Virus record (IMG/VR): IMGVR_UViG_3300030060_002561
Location: 1 to 64,000 of that record
DNA from: a virus
Direction: 5' to 3' (one strand)
DNA: 64,000 nt
Program-made: the position numbers and the translations under genes
Part shown: positions 28,970 to 37,237 of the stretch, piece after piece
How the letters are laid out: each line of letters starts with the position of its first letter
How positions within the stretch are numbered: position 1 is the first letter of the stretch
The notes under the pieces: generated by a model
What the model was told of the DNA's origin: nothing
Database searches by the model: none
What the model saw: only the letters and a program-made list of their open reading frames with translations

Positions 28970-29194
28970 TCACCACAGATGGTCCCAGAAGTCTACTAGG
29001 CCATTCCAAGCCATTGATAGGGTGTTGATTCCATAAACCGCTAGGAGTTGTCCAAGTGCAAAACTACTCAGACAGAAGATTCCGCCCCATAGGTAGAACC
29101 TAGCCCTAAGAAACCAGATATCAGCAGAGTGCGCTCTTTGTAGGTCATATGCAAGGGTTGACTCATCCATTCCAAATAGGATTTCGCTTACCAT
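28970..29194 (-). CDS. Small single-span membrane protein
   Basis: 74 residues with one clear membrane segment (about 33-54, FYLWGGIFCLSSFALGQLLA) and a second, amphipathic and Trp-rich C-terminal region ending WNGLVDFWDHLW. It lies between another membrane protein and the GTPase gene, 4 nt from the latter. It could recruit the GTPase to a membrane. No family recognised. Confidence 0.72.
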   Translation of the reverse strand: MVSEILFGMDESTLAYDLQRAHSADIWFLRARFYLWGGIFCLSSFALGQLLAVYGINTLSMAWNGLVDFWDHLW

Positions 29195-29209
29195 ACATAT
29201 TCCTCACAT

Positions 29210-29617
29210 CTACTGGTTTTCAAGTGTTAAGAACGCAGGAGTCATTGTCTCTGGTTCTTCGGCCTTCACCGTTGGAAGAGTAGTATCCCCGTAGGGAGTG
29301 TAGTTCTGCTGGAAGCGAGCCATCGACTCTCGCACTCTTCTCTTGTTTTGCTCTTCTCTTTCCTTCCTACCCCAGTAACCATCAATGGCTCTCCTAAGTA
29401 GACCTTCCTCAATCATATCGCTAAGGAACACATCAAATGCCACTTTGACAACAAGTATCCCACCTACCGTACTAATGCCAAATAAGATGGCATGTGCTTC
29501 TGGCCCGTATGGGAAGGATATCCCGTACTGTGAGTATGCGAATACATTCACACCACACATAGAACCTACGAACAGTATCGCCATAATCATGCGGGTGTCT
29601 GTTTCTAGGCTTGGCAT
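29210..29617 (-). CDS. Two-span membrane protein
   Basis: 135 residues with two predicted membrane segments (about 10-28, MIMAILFVGSMCGVNVFAY, and 42-63, HAILFGISTVGGILVVKVAF) and a charged C-terminal tail (RRAIDGYWGRKEREEQNKRR onward). It heads the group of membrane protein, membrane protein, GTPase and zinc protein. The two spans with both ends on the same side suggest a small membrane anchor or pore, but the size and charged tail do not match a known holin family. Function unknown. Confidence 0.75.
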   Translation of the reverse strand: MPSLETDTRMIMAILFVGSMCGVNVFAYSQYGISFPYGPEAHAILFGISTVGGILVVKVAFDVFLSDMIEEGLLRRAIDGYWGRKEREEQNKRRVRESMARFQQNYTPYGDTTLPTVKAEEPETMTPAFLTLENQ

Positions 29618-29626
29618 ATTTTTTCC

Positions 29627-29938
29627 TCAACTATAGTTAACGGTGACTGCAACAGTAGCACCTGACGCAGTTACATCTACTAGTATTCCATCTGATAGCA
29701 AAGCCCCATGAAAGTCATGCTCTAAGTTCGTTACTGCGTTTGGTAGGTATATTCTTGCTATCTCGTCAGCACTAACCTTCGTTGTGTCGTGACTGTCATA
29801 GATGTTAACTGTCGCAGTAGAACCACCATCAGAACTGATATGAATACTGTTTAATCTAACCTTCTGTGGAGACTTACCACCAACTACAACAACGTTGTCT
29901 GGACTAACTAACAGTTTGCTAGTTGCTACTGTGGTCAT
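29627..29938 (-). CDS. Small beta-rich virion protein
   Basis: 103 residues, nearly all beta strand (VRLNSIHISSDGGSTATVN, VTASGATVAVTVNYS). This pattern is typical of minor capsid, decoration or tail-adaptor proteins. It overlaps the upstream gene (SAP-domain protein) by 4 nt and lies in the capsid block. No enzymatic motif. Confidence 0.68.
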   Translation of the reverse strand: MTTVATSKLLVSPDNVVVVGGKSPQKVRLNSIHISSDGGSTATVNIYDSHDTTKVSADEIARIYLPNAVTNLEHDFHGALLSDGILVDVTASGATVAVTVNYS

Positions 29939-30462
29939 CCTTCTGCCTCCAATAGCGCATCAATTAGAATCGACTTCTTACCATCTGCCTTGATTCCTCT
30001 CTCATCGAGTAGAGCCTTGAGTTGCTTGTTGGTGAGTTTCTCTAGATTTGGTGGCAGAGGGGCAAGGACTTCCTTTTCTTCCTTGACTGGCTTCTCCATT
30101 TGAGGATGAATCTCTTCCTTAGCCTCTGGTAGTTTCTCCGGCTTGGGCTTGGCCTTACCACCGAAGAACGACTTGCTCTTTCCGAATATTTTCTCAACCA
30201 TAGTCGGACCATCATCATCCTCGGTCAATTTATCATAGTGACCAACTAGATGGCTTCTCTTGTACTTTGACATAGTAGCCAAGTCCTTCTCATCGTTTGA
30301 GTCTAGGACTACTGTGTAGTTGTCATCTCTAAGAAGCGAACTAGCATACCTCAAGGGTATGTCTACGTCTTGTTTGTATCCTACAACGTATCTGTCAGTA
30401 CCGAAATTTATTCTCATTGCTCGACCATTCAATGGTCTGTTCGTTAGTCTAACCTTAGCCAT
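29935..30462 (-). CDS. SAP/HeH-domain protein of the capsid block
   Basis: 175 residues if translation starts at the ATG at 30462, which has GGTGAG just upstream; an in-frame ATG at 30522 has no such site. The N-terminal half is a small beta domain (RLTNRPLNGRAMRINFGTD), and the middle is a Lys/Pro/Glu linker. The last ~33 residues (LTNKQLKALLDERGIKADGK then SILIDALLEAEG) match the SAP/HeH helix-extension-helix fold, often found in DNA-binding proteins and in phage head-region proteins. It could contact DNA at the portal vertex or act as a small head protein. Confidence 0.72.
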   Translation of the reverse strand: MAKVRLTNRPLNGRAMRINFGTDRYVVGYKQDVDIPLRYASSLLRDDNYTVVLDSNDEKDLATMSKYKRSHLVGHYDKLTEDDDGPTMVEKIFGKSKSFFGGKAKPKPEKLPEAKEEIHPQMEKPVKEEKEVLAPLPPNLEKLTNKQLKALLDERGIKADGKKSILIDALLEAEG

Positions 30463-30491
30463 ATTCTCACCTAGTAATAGAGGGTAGCGAC

Positions 30492-30518
30492 CCCCTTCCT
30501 GATGTTCTAGGAAGAGGG
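30492..30518 (-). terminator. Hairpin between capsid-block genes
   Basis: CTTCCT (30495-30500) pairs with AGGAAG (30509-30514), extended by CCC/GGG with one bulge, in the 75-nt gap between two genes. It is followed by no T-run on the minus strand, so it may be a processing site or a partial terminator that separates the very highly expressed capsid gene from downstream genes. Confidence 0.4.
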
Positions 30519-30537
30519 CCACTACTTTATGTTTTAC

Positions 30538-30921
30538 TCAGAGAAGGCCGTAAACTCGACAGCGTACCGCACCGTAATCTGTGGTTCCGGTATGCTCTGC
30601 TATCTCGTTACTTACTTCGTGTAGAACGTTCAGAACGAACGAGGTCGTAGAAGCAGATGCTCCGCTTCCTGTGTTCGTTGTGTACGAGCCTGTTGACAGT
30701 ACCTCTGGTACAACTAGTGCAGTAAATGTGTCCTGACCAGTCACCATTACTTGGTGTATGGTGCTTAGTCCACAATCTGCGGCATTAACCAGAAGCCCTA
30801 CAGCATCCGTAGCCGGGTATGCACCCAAGTCTACTAGGATGTCCACGAAATACTCGTCACCTGATACTCTAGGCGATGTCATTCCCTTGTGGTCTTCAAG
30901 TATGGTTACTGCGGTTGCCAT
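30538..30921 (-). CDS. Small protein after major capsid gene, possibly decoration
   Basis: 127 residues, beta-rich and Thr/Ser/Gly/Ala-rich (GSYTTNTGSGASASTTSFVL). It lies directly downstream of the major capsid gene with an 11-nt gap, where many HK97-type viruses encode a decoration or stabilising protein. It contains two cysteines (NAADCGLS and AVRCRVYG). Role inferred from position and composition. Confidence 0.65.
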   Translation of the reverse strand: MATAVTILEDHKGMTSPRVSGDEYFVDILVDLGAYPATDAVGLLVNAADCGLSTIHQVMVTGQDTFTALVVPEVLSTGSYTTNTGSGASASTTSFVLNVLHEVSNEIAEHTGTTDYGAVRCRVYGLL

Positions 30922-30932
30922 TCACAACCACC

Positions 30933-32354
30933 TCACGCAGACTTTAGGTTGGTTATCTTACCTTGTCCCTTGAAGAACGAGCAAGCAGTCTCGCCCATGG
31001 TTCTGTACAGACCTGTGTTACCAAGCCTGTCAACACCGAATGGGTTGCCGTTAGCGATACCATCCTCAAAGTATTGAGTAGGCTTCATCACACTCATCCA
31101 CAGATGGTCTGTGTCCAGAAGAAGGATGTCGCTCAATCCGTTGGTAACTGACGAAGCAGTTGTGGATGGCATGTCCTTTGCTGGTATGATGGGTATGTCG
31201 TAGTAGGTTGCTACACGGAAACCGACTTCAGCACCTTTGGGTCCACGGACACCGTTGTGGGTAGGTACAATCTCCTTCCTGTCCATGAACCTCTCTTGGC
31301 TCTGTAGTAGGTCCGAGATGTGCTGGATAGTATCGTATCCAGTAATCATTACCTTCGGGTTTCCACCGTTCTGCCTTATCTTCCTAATCATGTCGTTAAG
31401 GATGGATAGAGTTAGAACCCTAGCAGATGCGTATGATGTACCGAAGTCAACCTCTGCATCTAGGTAAGTCCTGTCTCCAGTATTGTTTATCACAACATCG
31501 TCAACGCTTCCTGCGTCACCACCATCGGCGGCAGACGTAACTTCTCTGTCTGTTCCGAAAATCTTCCTTACTGCAAGGGAGATGTCGGTTACACCAGTAT
31601 CGTTCTCGCTCCTAGCCGTTATGTTGTCTAGGTACATCTGTCCGATTTCCTCGGCAGATGAGACAATCTTGTGGAGCGAAGTGTAGTTCTCCATAACTCC
31701 AGTCTTGTTGCTGTCTGTGATGTCATCTCCGTTGACTGCGCCATCGACATCCGAGTATCGCTCTAGTGGCATCAGAAGCATAACGTTCTGAACCTCTGCG
31801 TGGTGCTTACCCATGTCCTCTCTAACGATAGAACGAATGTCACCTACACCGTCATCAATAGCGGCCATCTCCATACCAACCTCTGAGAACTCAAACTTGT
31901 GAGCAATCGTCTTAGGGCTGATGTAGAGTTTGGTGTACTCTGGAGATAGAGCAGGGATGTCTGCTAGAGCCTCGTTCTCTGTGACTCCACCTAGTCTGTC
32001 TGCTCTAGGGGTTGCAGAACCTGCGGCTCCGCTTCCTACTCCGAAGGCGGCAGAAGCCCCACCGGATGGTCGGCTTCTTAGAACCCTCCAACCAGAGGAA
32101 GTGTAAGGTCGCTTTGCCATCATCGAAAGTGCGTTAACTTCCTGATTCAGCATTGACCAAACCTTCTGTCCGTATAGGACTCCGTATAGGTCGGACAATC
32201 CAGTGGCGGCAGTAAAGTCTCTGCCACTTGCATCGTGTGGTGTTCCAAATCCTCCGACTACACCTGCGCTCTTTAGTAGTGCATTGCCCTGTGCGCCCCT
32301 CATTCCATAGGTTGCGGCTTCAAGGTCTTTCATTGTCTTAATATATCCAGTCAT
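30933..32354 (-). CDS. Major capsid protein, HK97-fold
   Basis: 473 residues, located directly after protease/scaffold as in HK97-type viruses. Features include a helical N-terminus with short Gly-rich stretches, GVLYGQKVWSMLNQEVNALS (N-arm to E-loop region), and the long helix VREDMGKHHAEVQNVMLLM. NGGNPKVMITGYDTIQHISDL and GFRVATYYDIPIIPAKDMPS are typical of HK97 capsid A-domain segments. The gene has few overlaps and base composition suited to high expression. Proteolytic maturation near the N-terminus is likely given the adjacent protease, but the site cannot be placed. Confidence 0.85.
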   Translation of the reverse strand: MTGYIKTMKDLEAATYGMRGAQGNALLKSAGVVGGFGTPHDASGRDFTAATGLSDLYGVLYGQKVWSMLNQEVNALSMMAKRPYTSSGWRVLRSRPSGGASAAFGVGSGAAGSATPRADRLGGVTENEALADIPALSPEYTKLYISPKTIAHKFEFSEVGMEMAAIDDGVGDIRSIVREDMGKHHAEVQNVMLLMPLERYSDVDGAVNGDDITDSNKTGVMENYTSLHKIVSSAEEIGQMYLDNITARSENDTGVTDISLAVRKIFGTDREVTSAADGGDAGSVDDVVINNTGDRTYLDAEVDFGTSYASARVLTLSILNDMIRKIRQNGGNPKVMITGYDTIQHISDLLQSQERFMDRKEIVPTHNGVRGPKGAEVGFRVATYYDIPIIPAKDMPSTTASSVTNGLSDILLLDTDHLWMSVMKPTQYFEDGIANGNPFGVDRLGNTGLYRTMGETACSFFKGQGKITNLKSA

Positions 32355-32356
32355 AT

Positions 32357-33031
32357 TTAATCACCCCTCGCTAGGTTGTGTATATCTCCCCATGACAGAC
32401 CGTGTGCATCCTCAACTGATGTTGGGAAGTTTTCGGGTAAGTCAAAGGCGACTTCCTGTGCCTTGCGAATTTCTTCATCCTTCTCAGTGAGAGACTTTCT
32501 CAACTCAGCAAACTCTGCCTTTAGTCCAGCAACGTCTGCGCGAGCATCGTACTCGCTTCTCTCTGCGGCGGATTTCTTCAAAGCAAGTTCCTCTTGGAAC
32601 CTAGCACCGAAGGTTTTGCTTAGGTTGTCGTAAGCAAGTTTCTCCAATTGCTCTGCTTTGAAAGCCTCGTAAGCCTTCTCTACGTTCTCGGCACTGAGGT
32701 CCAAAGTAGAGAAATCAGTCGATTCTAGACCCTTAGAGACTGTGAGTGGTGGAGGTGTTGCTTTGGGTGAACCACCGCTAACAACTTCCTCTCCCGCCTC
32801 ACCATGTTCTCTTGTGGTGTCCTCATCGAGTGCCTTCTCTTCCTTGTCCTCGTCATCATCCTCTTTGTATGACATGTCGCCCATCAGTTCTTCTTCCATG
32901 TCATCGCCTTCATCGGCTTTCATTTCGGATGTTGCCATCTTTTCATCTTCTTCTTCTTCCTTGTTAAGTTGCTCAACCTGCTTCATTAGGCTGTTCAACT
33001 CTTCAAGTGCTTTTTCCAGTTTTTCACTCAT
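32357..33031 (-). CDS. Nested scaffold protein from internal start in protease gene
   Basis: The internal ATG at 33031 (Met185 of the protease, start MSEKLEKALEELNSLMKQ) is preceded 8 nt upstream by a strong GGAGGTGA at 33047-33040. Translation from it gives a 224-residue acidic coiled-coil protein lacking the protease domain. This is the same arrangement as lambda C and Nu3, where the scaffold is made from a nested start in the protease gene. It overlaps the protease CDS completely and in frame. Confidence 0.7.
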   Translation of the reverse strand: MSEKLEKALEELNSLMKQVEQLNKEEEEDEKMATSEMKADEGDDMEEELMGDMSYKEDDDEDKEEKALDEDTTREHGEAGEEVVSGGSPKATPPPLTVSKGLESTDFSTLDLSAENVEKAYEAFKAEQLEKLAYDNLSKTFGARFQEELALKKSAAERSEYDARADVAGLKAEFAELRKSLTEKDEEIRKAQEVAFDLPENFPTSVEDAHGLSWGDIHNLARGD

Positions 33032-33583
33032 ATTGTTTTTCACCTCCGACTCTTGTTTCAAGATGTCGAATTTCGCTTCCGGGTTGATTCCTTTCTCGCA
33101 GATTGTGACTTCATGTAATTCCAACTTATCTATTTCGTTGTATTCTCCATACTCGTCAGATGTTCTCTGCTTCTTAGAAATCGCTTGCCCTCCTATACTA
33201 AATGACCTAAGTGTTCCTTTTCGGATGTTTCTAGAGATTTCCTTCGCTTTTTCTATGTCATCTCTCATTTTGATAACGACATAGAATCCAACGTCATCCA
33301 CACTTGTTTTGTGTAAGATTCCGTTTTTATCACGATATTTCTCTACTACCTCCCCGACTTGAACATTTGAATGGTTTGACATTACATTTCTGTACTTCTT
33401 CTCTCCCATGTATTTCTTGACTGCTTCATCCAATGCATCTAGTGTGATAAGGTCGTTTTGCTTGTCAACGATTTCTATTGATGCATATCCTCCTATTACT
33501 AATCCGTCAGACTTCAGTATACTAAATTCTCTTTCCTCATTTGCCTTTAGTAGCAGTTCTCCTGATGCTAACACTTTCGACAC
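32357..33583 (-). CDS. Prohead protease fused to scaffold
   Basis: 408 residues. Residues about 20-175 show the S78-type prohead protease pattern: VIGGYASIEIVDKQNDLIT, the catalytic His in MSNHSN (His71), Ser129 in SFSIGG, and LHEVTICEKGINPEAKF. From about 185 on the chain is an acidic, Glu/Lys-rich coiled-coil scaffold (KLEKALEELNSLMKQVEQLN and a poly-acidic run). It ends with SWGDIHNLARGD, a C-terminal motif also seen in a small gene at 37.0 kb. The protease would cleave scaffold and capsid delta regions during maturation. An in-frame internal start is likely (see 32357-33031). Confidence 0.85.
   Translation of the reverse strand: MSKVLASGELLLKANEEREFSILKSDGLVIGGYASIEIVDKQNDLITLDALDEAVKKYMGEKKYRNVMSNHSNVQVGEVVEKYRDKNGILHKTSVDDVGFYVVIKMRDDIEKAKEISRNIRKGTLRSFSIGGQAISKKQRTSDEYGEYNEIDKLELHEVTICEKGINPEAKFDILKQESEVKNNMSEKLEKALEELNSLMKQVEQLNKEEEEDEKMATSEMKADEGDDMEEELMGDMSYKEDDDEDKEEKALDEDTTREHGEAGEEVVSGGSPKATPPPLTVSKGLESTDFSTLDLSAENVEKAYEAFKAEQLEKLAYDNLSKTFGARFQEELALKKSAAERSEYDARADVAGLKAEFAELRKSLTEKDEEIRKAQEVAFDLPENFPTSVEDAHGLSWGDIHNLARGD
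33040..33047 (-). promoter_or_regulatory. Internal Shine-Dalgarno for nested scaffold
   Basis: Minus-strand GGAGGTGA, 8 nt before the ATG at 33031, inside the protease coding region. It is the clearest internal ribosome binding site I saw in the capsid block. Confidence 0.65.
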
Positions 33584-33604
33584 CTTTTTTTCTTTCTATT
33601 TAAG

Positions 33605-36199
33605 TTAATCTGATTTTTTAGTTGGAAATGACAAATCTGCGTATTTATCTTCTGTAATATCCCAGAGTTTTGTATCATCCTTCATATCCAACATCTCTTG
33701 TTTCTTACCTGTCCAGACAATCCAAGTCTTCTTCTCATCTAGAGGTACAACTCTAACGTGGAATCTAGTATCGAACTTGTCACCTTCTAGTTTGTATTCA
33801 TGGTATCCTTCTTTCTGTACACCTAGTATTAACTTACCAGAATCTATCTCCTTCTTATGTTGACCTAACCGTTTTCCTACAATAGCAGGGAACTTCCCAG
33901 ACTTACCAAACAAGTCGTATATGTCCTCACTGTTTTCTATATCAATCTCCCAGAAGTTTCTCTTGTCATTAACATCCATGATGAAATCCAAGTTGCCATC
34001 TTCTCTCAAGATGATGCTAAACGAACCTGTTTCTCTTTTTTTTAATTCCTCGACATCCTTCTCTAGTACATCTGGTATGGCAGTAAACTTGTTGGGATGA
34101 TGATATCTCAGACTATCCTGCTTCTTCATCCAAGTCATCAGATTCTCATCGCTACTCTGGAAAACCTCTTCGTATGTCTCTGGGAACTCCTTCTTTACGA
34201 AATCAACTATCTTAGGAAAGGCAGTTGGTTTGTTCTTGTATATGTCTATTATCTCATTCTTGATTGCGATTCTTAATTCTGACCTTCTGGTTTTCAACAT
34301 CCTCTCTAGTTCAGACTTCCACATGTCTAGATTGTACAATGCGTTCTTCTGCATAAGTGAATCACCTTCAAATCCATATATGGTGAAACCATCAAAGTCG
34401 CTCTTCAAGATTATCTCAGCAGTACCATGTATGTCATCAGTTATCATATACGACTTCTTTTCATTGGTCTTGTCCTTTATTCCAGTTGTGATATTGAACG
34501 GGCTGAGTTGTCGAACCCCAATCATAGCATCTGAAGTCAATGATTTCTTGGTCTTGGTAGATAACTTCTCCAATGTGGATAGTTTGTCTGACTGAGTTAC
34601 TTCTGGTATCTCTATCACTTTAGCAGAGTAGAGATTGAATCCCTTCTTATTCTTCTTGACTTCATCCACCTTGACTCTAACTATGTCTCCGACACTTACC
34701 TTTACCTTGGTGTTGAGTGCCTTACCAACTGAAACATATGCCTTGTCATCCATCTCCGTAGTTGTATAAGTCCTAGCCTCTTCCGCAGTAATCGGGCCTA
34801 CTCCCATAGTGTAAGTATGCATTCCATTGTTAGTGGATTTCTTATCTAGTACAATAACATCCAAGTCAACGAACTTTTTCCACTTAATCCACTTCGGATT
34901 CTTCTTCTTTGTAATTGGATATGTTGACTCCATATCCTTGATTACCACTCCCTCCGATGCAGGTAGTTCCATGATATCCTTCGCATACTCTCCTACTTCC
35001 TTGATTGAGTCTGCGACTCTGGTATCTTTCTTCGATGGGAATGCGAGAGAATCAGATGAGTGTTGACTGAATTGGTATAGAAGGATGTTATGTCTCTCTC
35101 TCAATGGTTCATCATGAATGTCCTTGCCCTCATGTTGCATTATGTCAAACACATGCGCTCTTAGTTCTCCACCTTTCTTGTTCTTGAAAACATGAGCAAT
35201 GGTAGAAGCCCGATGTAGTGGTTCATCATCCTCAAACAGAACCAACTCTCCATCTAGTATACAATCCCCGAACTGCTTCTTCCTTAGTTGCTCGACTTGC
35301 TTCTCACATTTGTCAGTAATATCCTTCTTGTTGTATGAGTATACCTTGATGTTATCCTTCTTCTTGTGAAGTTGTATTCTCATGCCGTCATACTTCTCTT
35401 GAACCAACCACTCTCCAGTAAATCCCTTCAACTCCTTCAAGTCATCTAACTCAAATATCCTGTACATCGGTTTGTTTGGTATGATGAAATCTATTTCCGA
35501 TTTCTCATCTACACTCTTCTCGTCTTCGCTCTTCTCTAGGTCTAACTCAACTAGATTGTCCCATTGTTCATCTTCGTATACGCCATTGAACATCTTGTCG
35601 AGTCGCTTCAATGCTCCCTTGAACTTTGACTTGATTCTGCTTTGGTCTTCATCTTCTGCCCCATAGTGTTCTATGATGTAGAGAGGTATGTCATCCATCT
35701 CTAAATCCAATCCCATTGCACCTTGAGTGACATTATCTCCCTCCATGTCGTGTTCTTCCCATATTTTATCGGGAAGTGCATTGGAATGGGAACGTAGTGC
35801 ATAGTGAATAAATGCAATGAAGAGTCTGTCACTCTCCAATAGGGTGTTTATCACATCCCCTTCAAACTTCTTGGAGAACGGGTCGCTAACTTTCTTGGAC
35901 TGGAACCTCATGTCCTTGACGGCTTCGTATACCTTCTTGGCTTCTAGAGTGGTTGGGTCTTTAGCAGACTTGTCGAATAGAACCTTCTCTTCTAGATACT
36001 TCTTCAATTCCTCAGACAGTTTGTTTAGTGAGTCGAAGTCATCTCTGATTTTATCTATGACTTCGTGCCATTCCTTCTCATACTCTGCTTTGTCCTCTCT
36101 GGCTGAAAGATAGGCGTATCGTGTCTTCTCAAAGAAATCAAGAATTGCTCTAGTCAAATCCTCAGTTTCTTTCTCAAACATCAATCCTGTTTCAACCAC
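33605..36199 (-). CDS. ATP-dependent DNA ligase with long C-terminal extension
   Basis: 864 residues. The nucleotidyltransferase core is clear: motif I EKYDGMR with the adenylated Lys269, motif III ILDGELVLFED, motif IIIa AHVFDIMQHEG, motif IV SEGVVIKDME, and motif V KWIKWKKFVDLDVIVLD. An OB-fold follows (VSVGDIVRVKVDEV). The N-terminal ~235 residues are helical, probably the DNA-binding domain of archaeal-type ligases (family usually ~560-600 residues). The C-terminal ~280 residues are extra; part of them (YKLEGDKFDTRFHVRVV) recalls the LigD phosphoesterase fold but lacks its HDA/HYD motif. Start GTG at 36199 has AAGGTGGG upstream. It joins nicked DNA; why it sits among late genes is open. 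Confidence 0.88.
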   Translation of the reverse strand: MVETGLMFEKETEDLTRAILDFFEKTRYAYLSAREDKAEYEKEWHEVIDKIRDDFDSLNKLSEELKKYLEEKVLFDKSAKDPTTLEAKKVYEAVKDMRFQSKKVSDPFSKKFEGDVINTLLESDRLFIAFIHYALRSHSNALPDKIWEEHDMEGDNVTQGAMGLDLEMDDIPLYIIEHYGAEDEDQSRIKSKFKGALKRLDKMFNGVYEDEQWDNLVELDLEKSEDEKSVDEKSEIDFIIPNKPMYRIFELDDLKELKGFTGEWLVQEKYDGMRIQLHKKKDNIKVYSYNKKDITDKCEKQVEQLRKKQFGDCILDGELVLFEDDEPLHRASTIAHVFKNKKGGELRAHVFDIMQHEGKDIHDEPLRERHNILLYQFSQHSSDSLAFPSKKDTRVADSIKEVGEYAKDIMELPASEGVVIKDMESTYPITKKKNPKWIKWKKFVDLDVIVLDKKSTNNGMHTYTMGVGPITAEEARTYTTTEMDDKAYVSVGKALNTKVKVSVGDIVRVKVDEVKKNKKGFNLYSAKVIEIPEVTQSDKLSTLEKLSTKTKKSLTSDAMIGVRQLSPFNITTGIKDKTNEKKSYMITDDIHGTAEIILKSDFDGFTIYGFEGDSLMQKNALYNLDMWKSELERMLKTRRSELRIAIKNEIIDIYKNKPTAFPKIVDFVKKEFPETYEEVFQSSDENLMTWMKKQDSLRYHHPNKFTAIPDVLEKDVEELKKRETGSFSIILREDGNLDFIMDVNDKRNFWEIDIENSEDIYDLFGKSGKFPAIVGKRLGQHKKEIDSGKLILGVQKEGYHEYKLEGDKFDTRFHVRVVPLDEKKTWIVWTGKKQEMLDMKDDTKLWDITEDKYADLSFPTKKSD

Positions 36200-36211
36200 A
36201 CAGAACCCACC

Positions 36212-37009
36212 TTATGCTTGAGTCGGGGCTGGGCCAGTATTGTCACTCATCCTTCTATTGTGTTCCTCTTGACTATGTTGACGCGCCCTAAGTTTGCTTA
36301 CTTTTCCTAACCCGCGACATAAATCACATGTCTGCATTCCCGGATTCTTACCACCTTTAGCATCACCAAGATACATCTTAACTGGCCGTCCTCCTAAACT
36401 TCCACTACCACCGCATTTGGGACAGGCTACCATTTCACCCATGGTTTTCGGATTCATCGGTTCTTCTATTCTATATTTCAAAAGAGTCTTCCATCCCTCA
36501 ACTGACTTATCGAGATAGATTTTTTCTTCTTCTTCCTCATCTTCTTTATCTAATCTCTCATCTATGTCTGCTTCACTTCTAAACTCGCTATCCATCGAAG
36601 GTGCGGAACTTAATACTCTAGGACTACCCTTGATGTCTCTTAGAATCTCATGCATCTTTTCCTCTAGTTCTCTCTTATCTTTTCCTTGCACTCTTTGTAT
36701 TGCTTGAGTCAATTCATCTAGAAGTCCTTCCAACTGTGGGGACAACTTCTCAAGTGAGTCCAGTCCCTTGCCGAAGTATTCCTTGCTTCCGACATGACCG
36801 TATCCAGAGTTGATGTCATCCGTGGATACCGGGTTGTCTACCTTCTCTTCTGCTGGCTTCTTCTTTGGTCTTTTGACCTTGATTTCCTCTCCTATAAGTG
36901 GGTCTTTGTTCTCAATGATTCCTAGGTGTTCGGCTTCCTGTATGCTTTCCTTTGCTTTGATTATAGCGGTTCTTACCAGCATCTCGTCTTTGCTTACTCT
37001 ATCTGGCAT
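36212..37009 (-). CDS. DnaJ-type zinc-finger protein upstream of ligase
   Basis: 265 residues. The C-terminal part carries two C-x-x-C-x-G-x-G units (C196PKCGGSG and C228DLCRGLG), the repeat that binds zinc in DnaJ. The J-domain itself is absent. The N-terminal half is helical and charged with an acidic stretch (EDEEEEEKIYL about 157-167), and GWKTLLKYR (173-181) resembles the terminal W-motif of neighbouring proteins but is internal. It lies 12 nt before the ligase start and abuts the next gene. It could be a chaperone-like or ssDNA-interacting virion factor; no function assigned. Confidence 0.72.
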   Translation of the reverse strand: MPDRVSKDEMLVRTAIIKAKESIQEAEHLGIIENKDPLIGEEIKVKRPKKKPAEEKVDNPVSTDDINSGYGHVGSKEYFGKGLDSLEKLSPQLEGLLDELTQAIQRVQGKDKRELEEKMHEILRDIKGSPRVLSSAPSMDSEFRSEADIDERLDKEDEEEEEKIYLDKSVEGWKTLLKYRIEEPMNPKTMGEMVACPKCGGSGSLGGRPVKMYLGDAKGGKNPGMQTCDLCRGLGKVSKLRARQHSQEEHNRRMSDNTGPAPTQA

Positions 37010-37237
37010 CTAACTCATCCTCTCTACCATAGTGTGAATGTCATCCCAATCCATCTTCGCAATTGTATCTCCTGTAGGCAACTCTCCACCTTGAGCCATT
37101 GCGGGAGTTGGAGTGTCAACCACAACCATTCCACTCTTCATCAATAGATTATCCTTGTGATAAACTGCATCTTCTAAATTCTTTACCTTGTTTACTAATT
37201 CTTTCAATAGTAGCATCATTTCATTGTCTTCTGTCAT
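37010..37237 (-). CDS. Small protein ending in W-x-D-I-H motif
   Basis: 75 residues: helical N-terminus (LLLKELVNKVKNLEDAVYH), a Pro/Gly/Thr-rich linker, and the C-terminal helix DWDDIHTMVERMS. The last helix resembles the end of the protease/scaffold protein (SWGDIHNLARGD). It overlaps the next gene by 4 nt and abuts the previous one. Perhaps it binds the same partner as the scaffold C-terminus, for example the capsid shell; this is inference. Confidence 0.65.
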   Translation of the reverse strand: MTEDNEMMLLLKELVNKVKNLEDAVYHKDNLLMKSGMVVVDTPTPAMAQGGELPTGDTIAKMDWDDIHTMVERMS

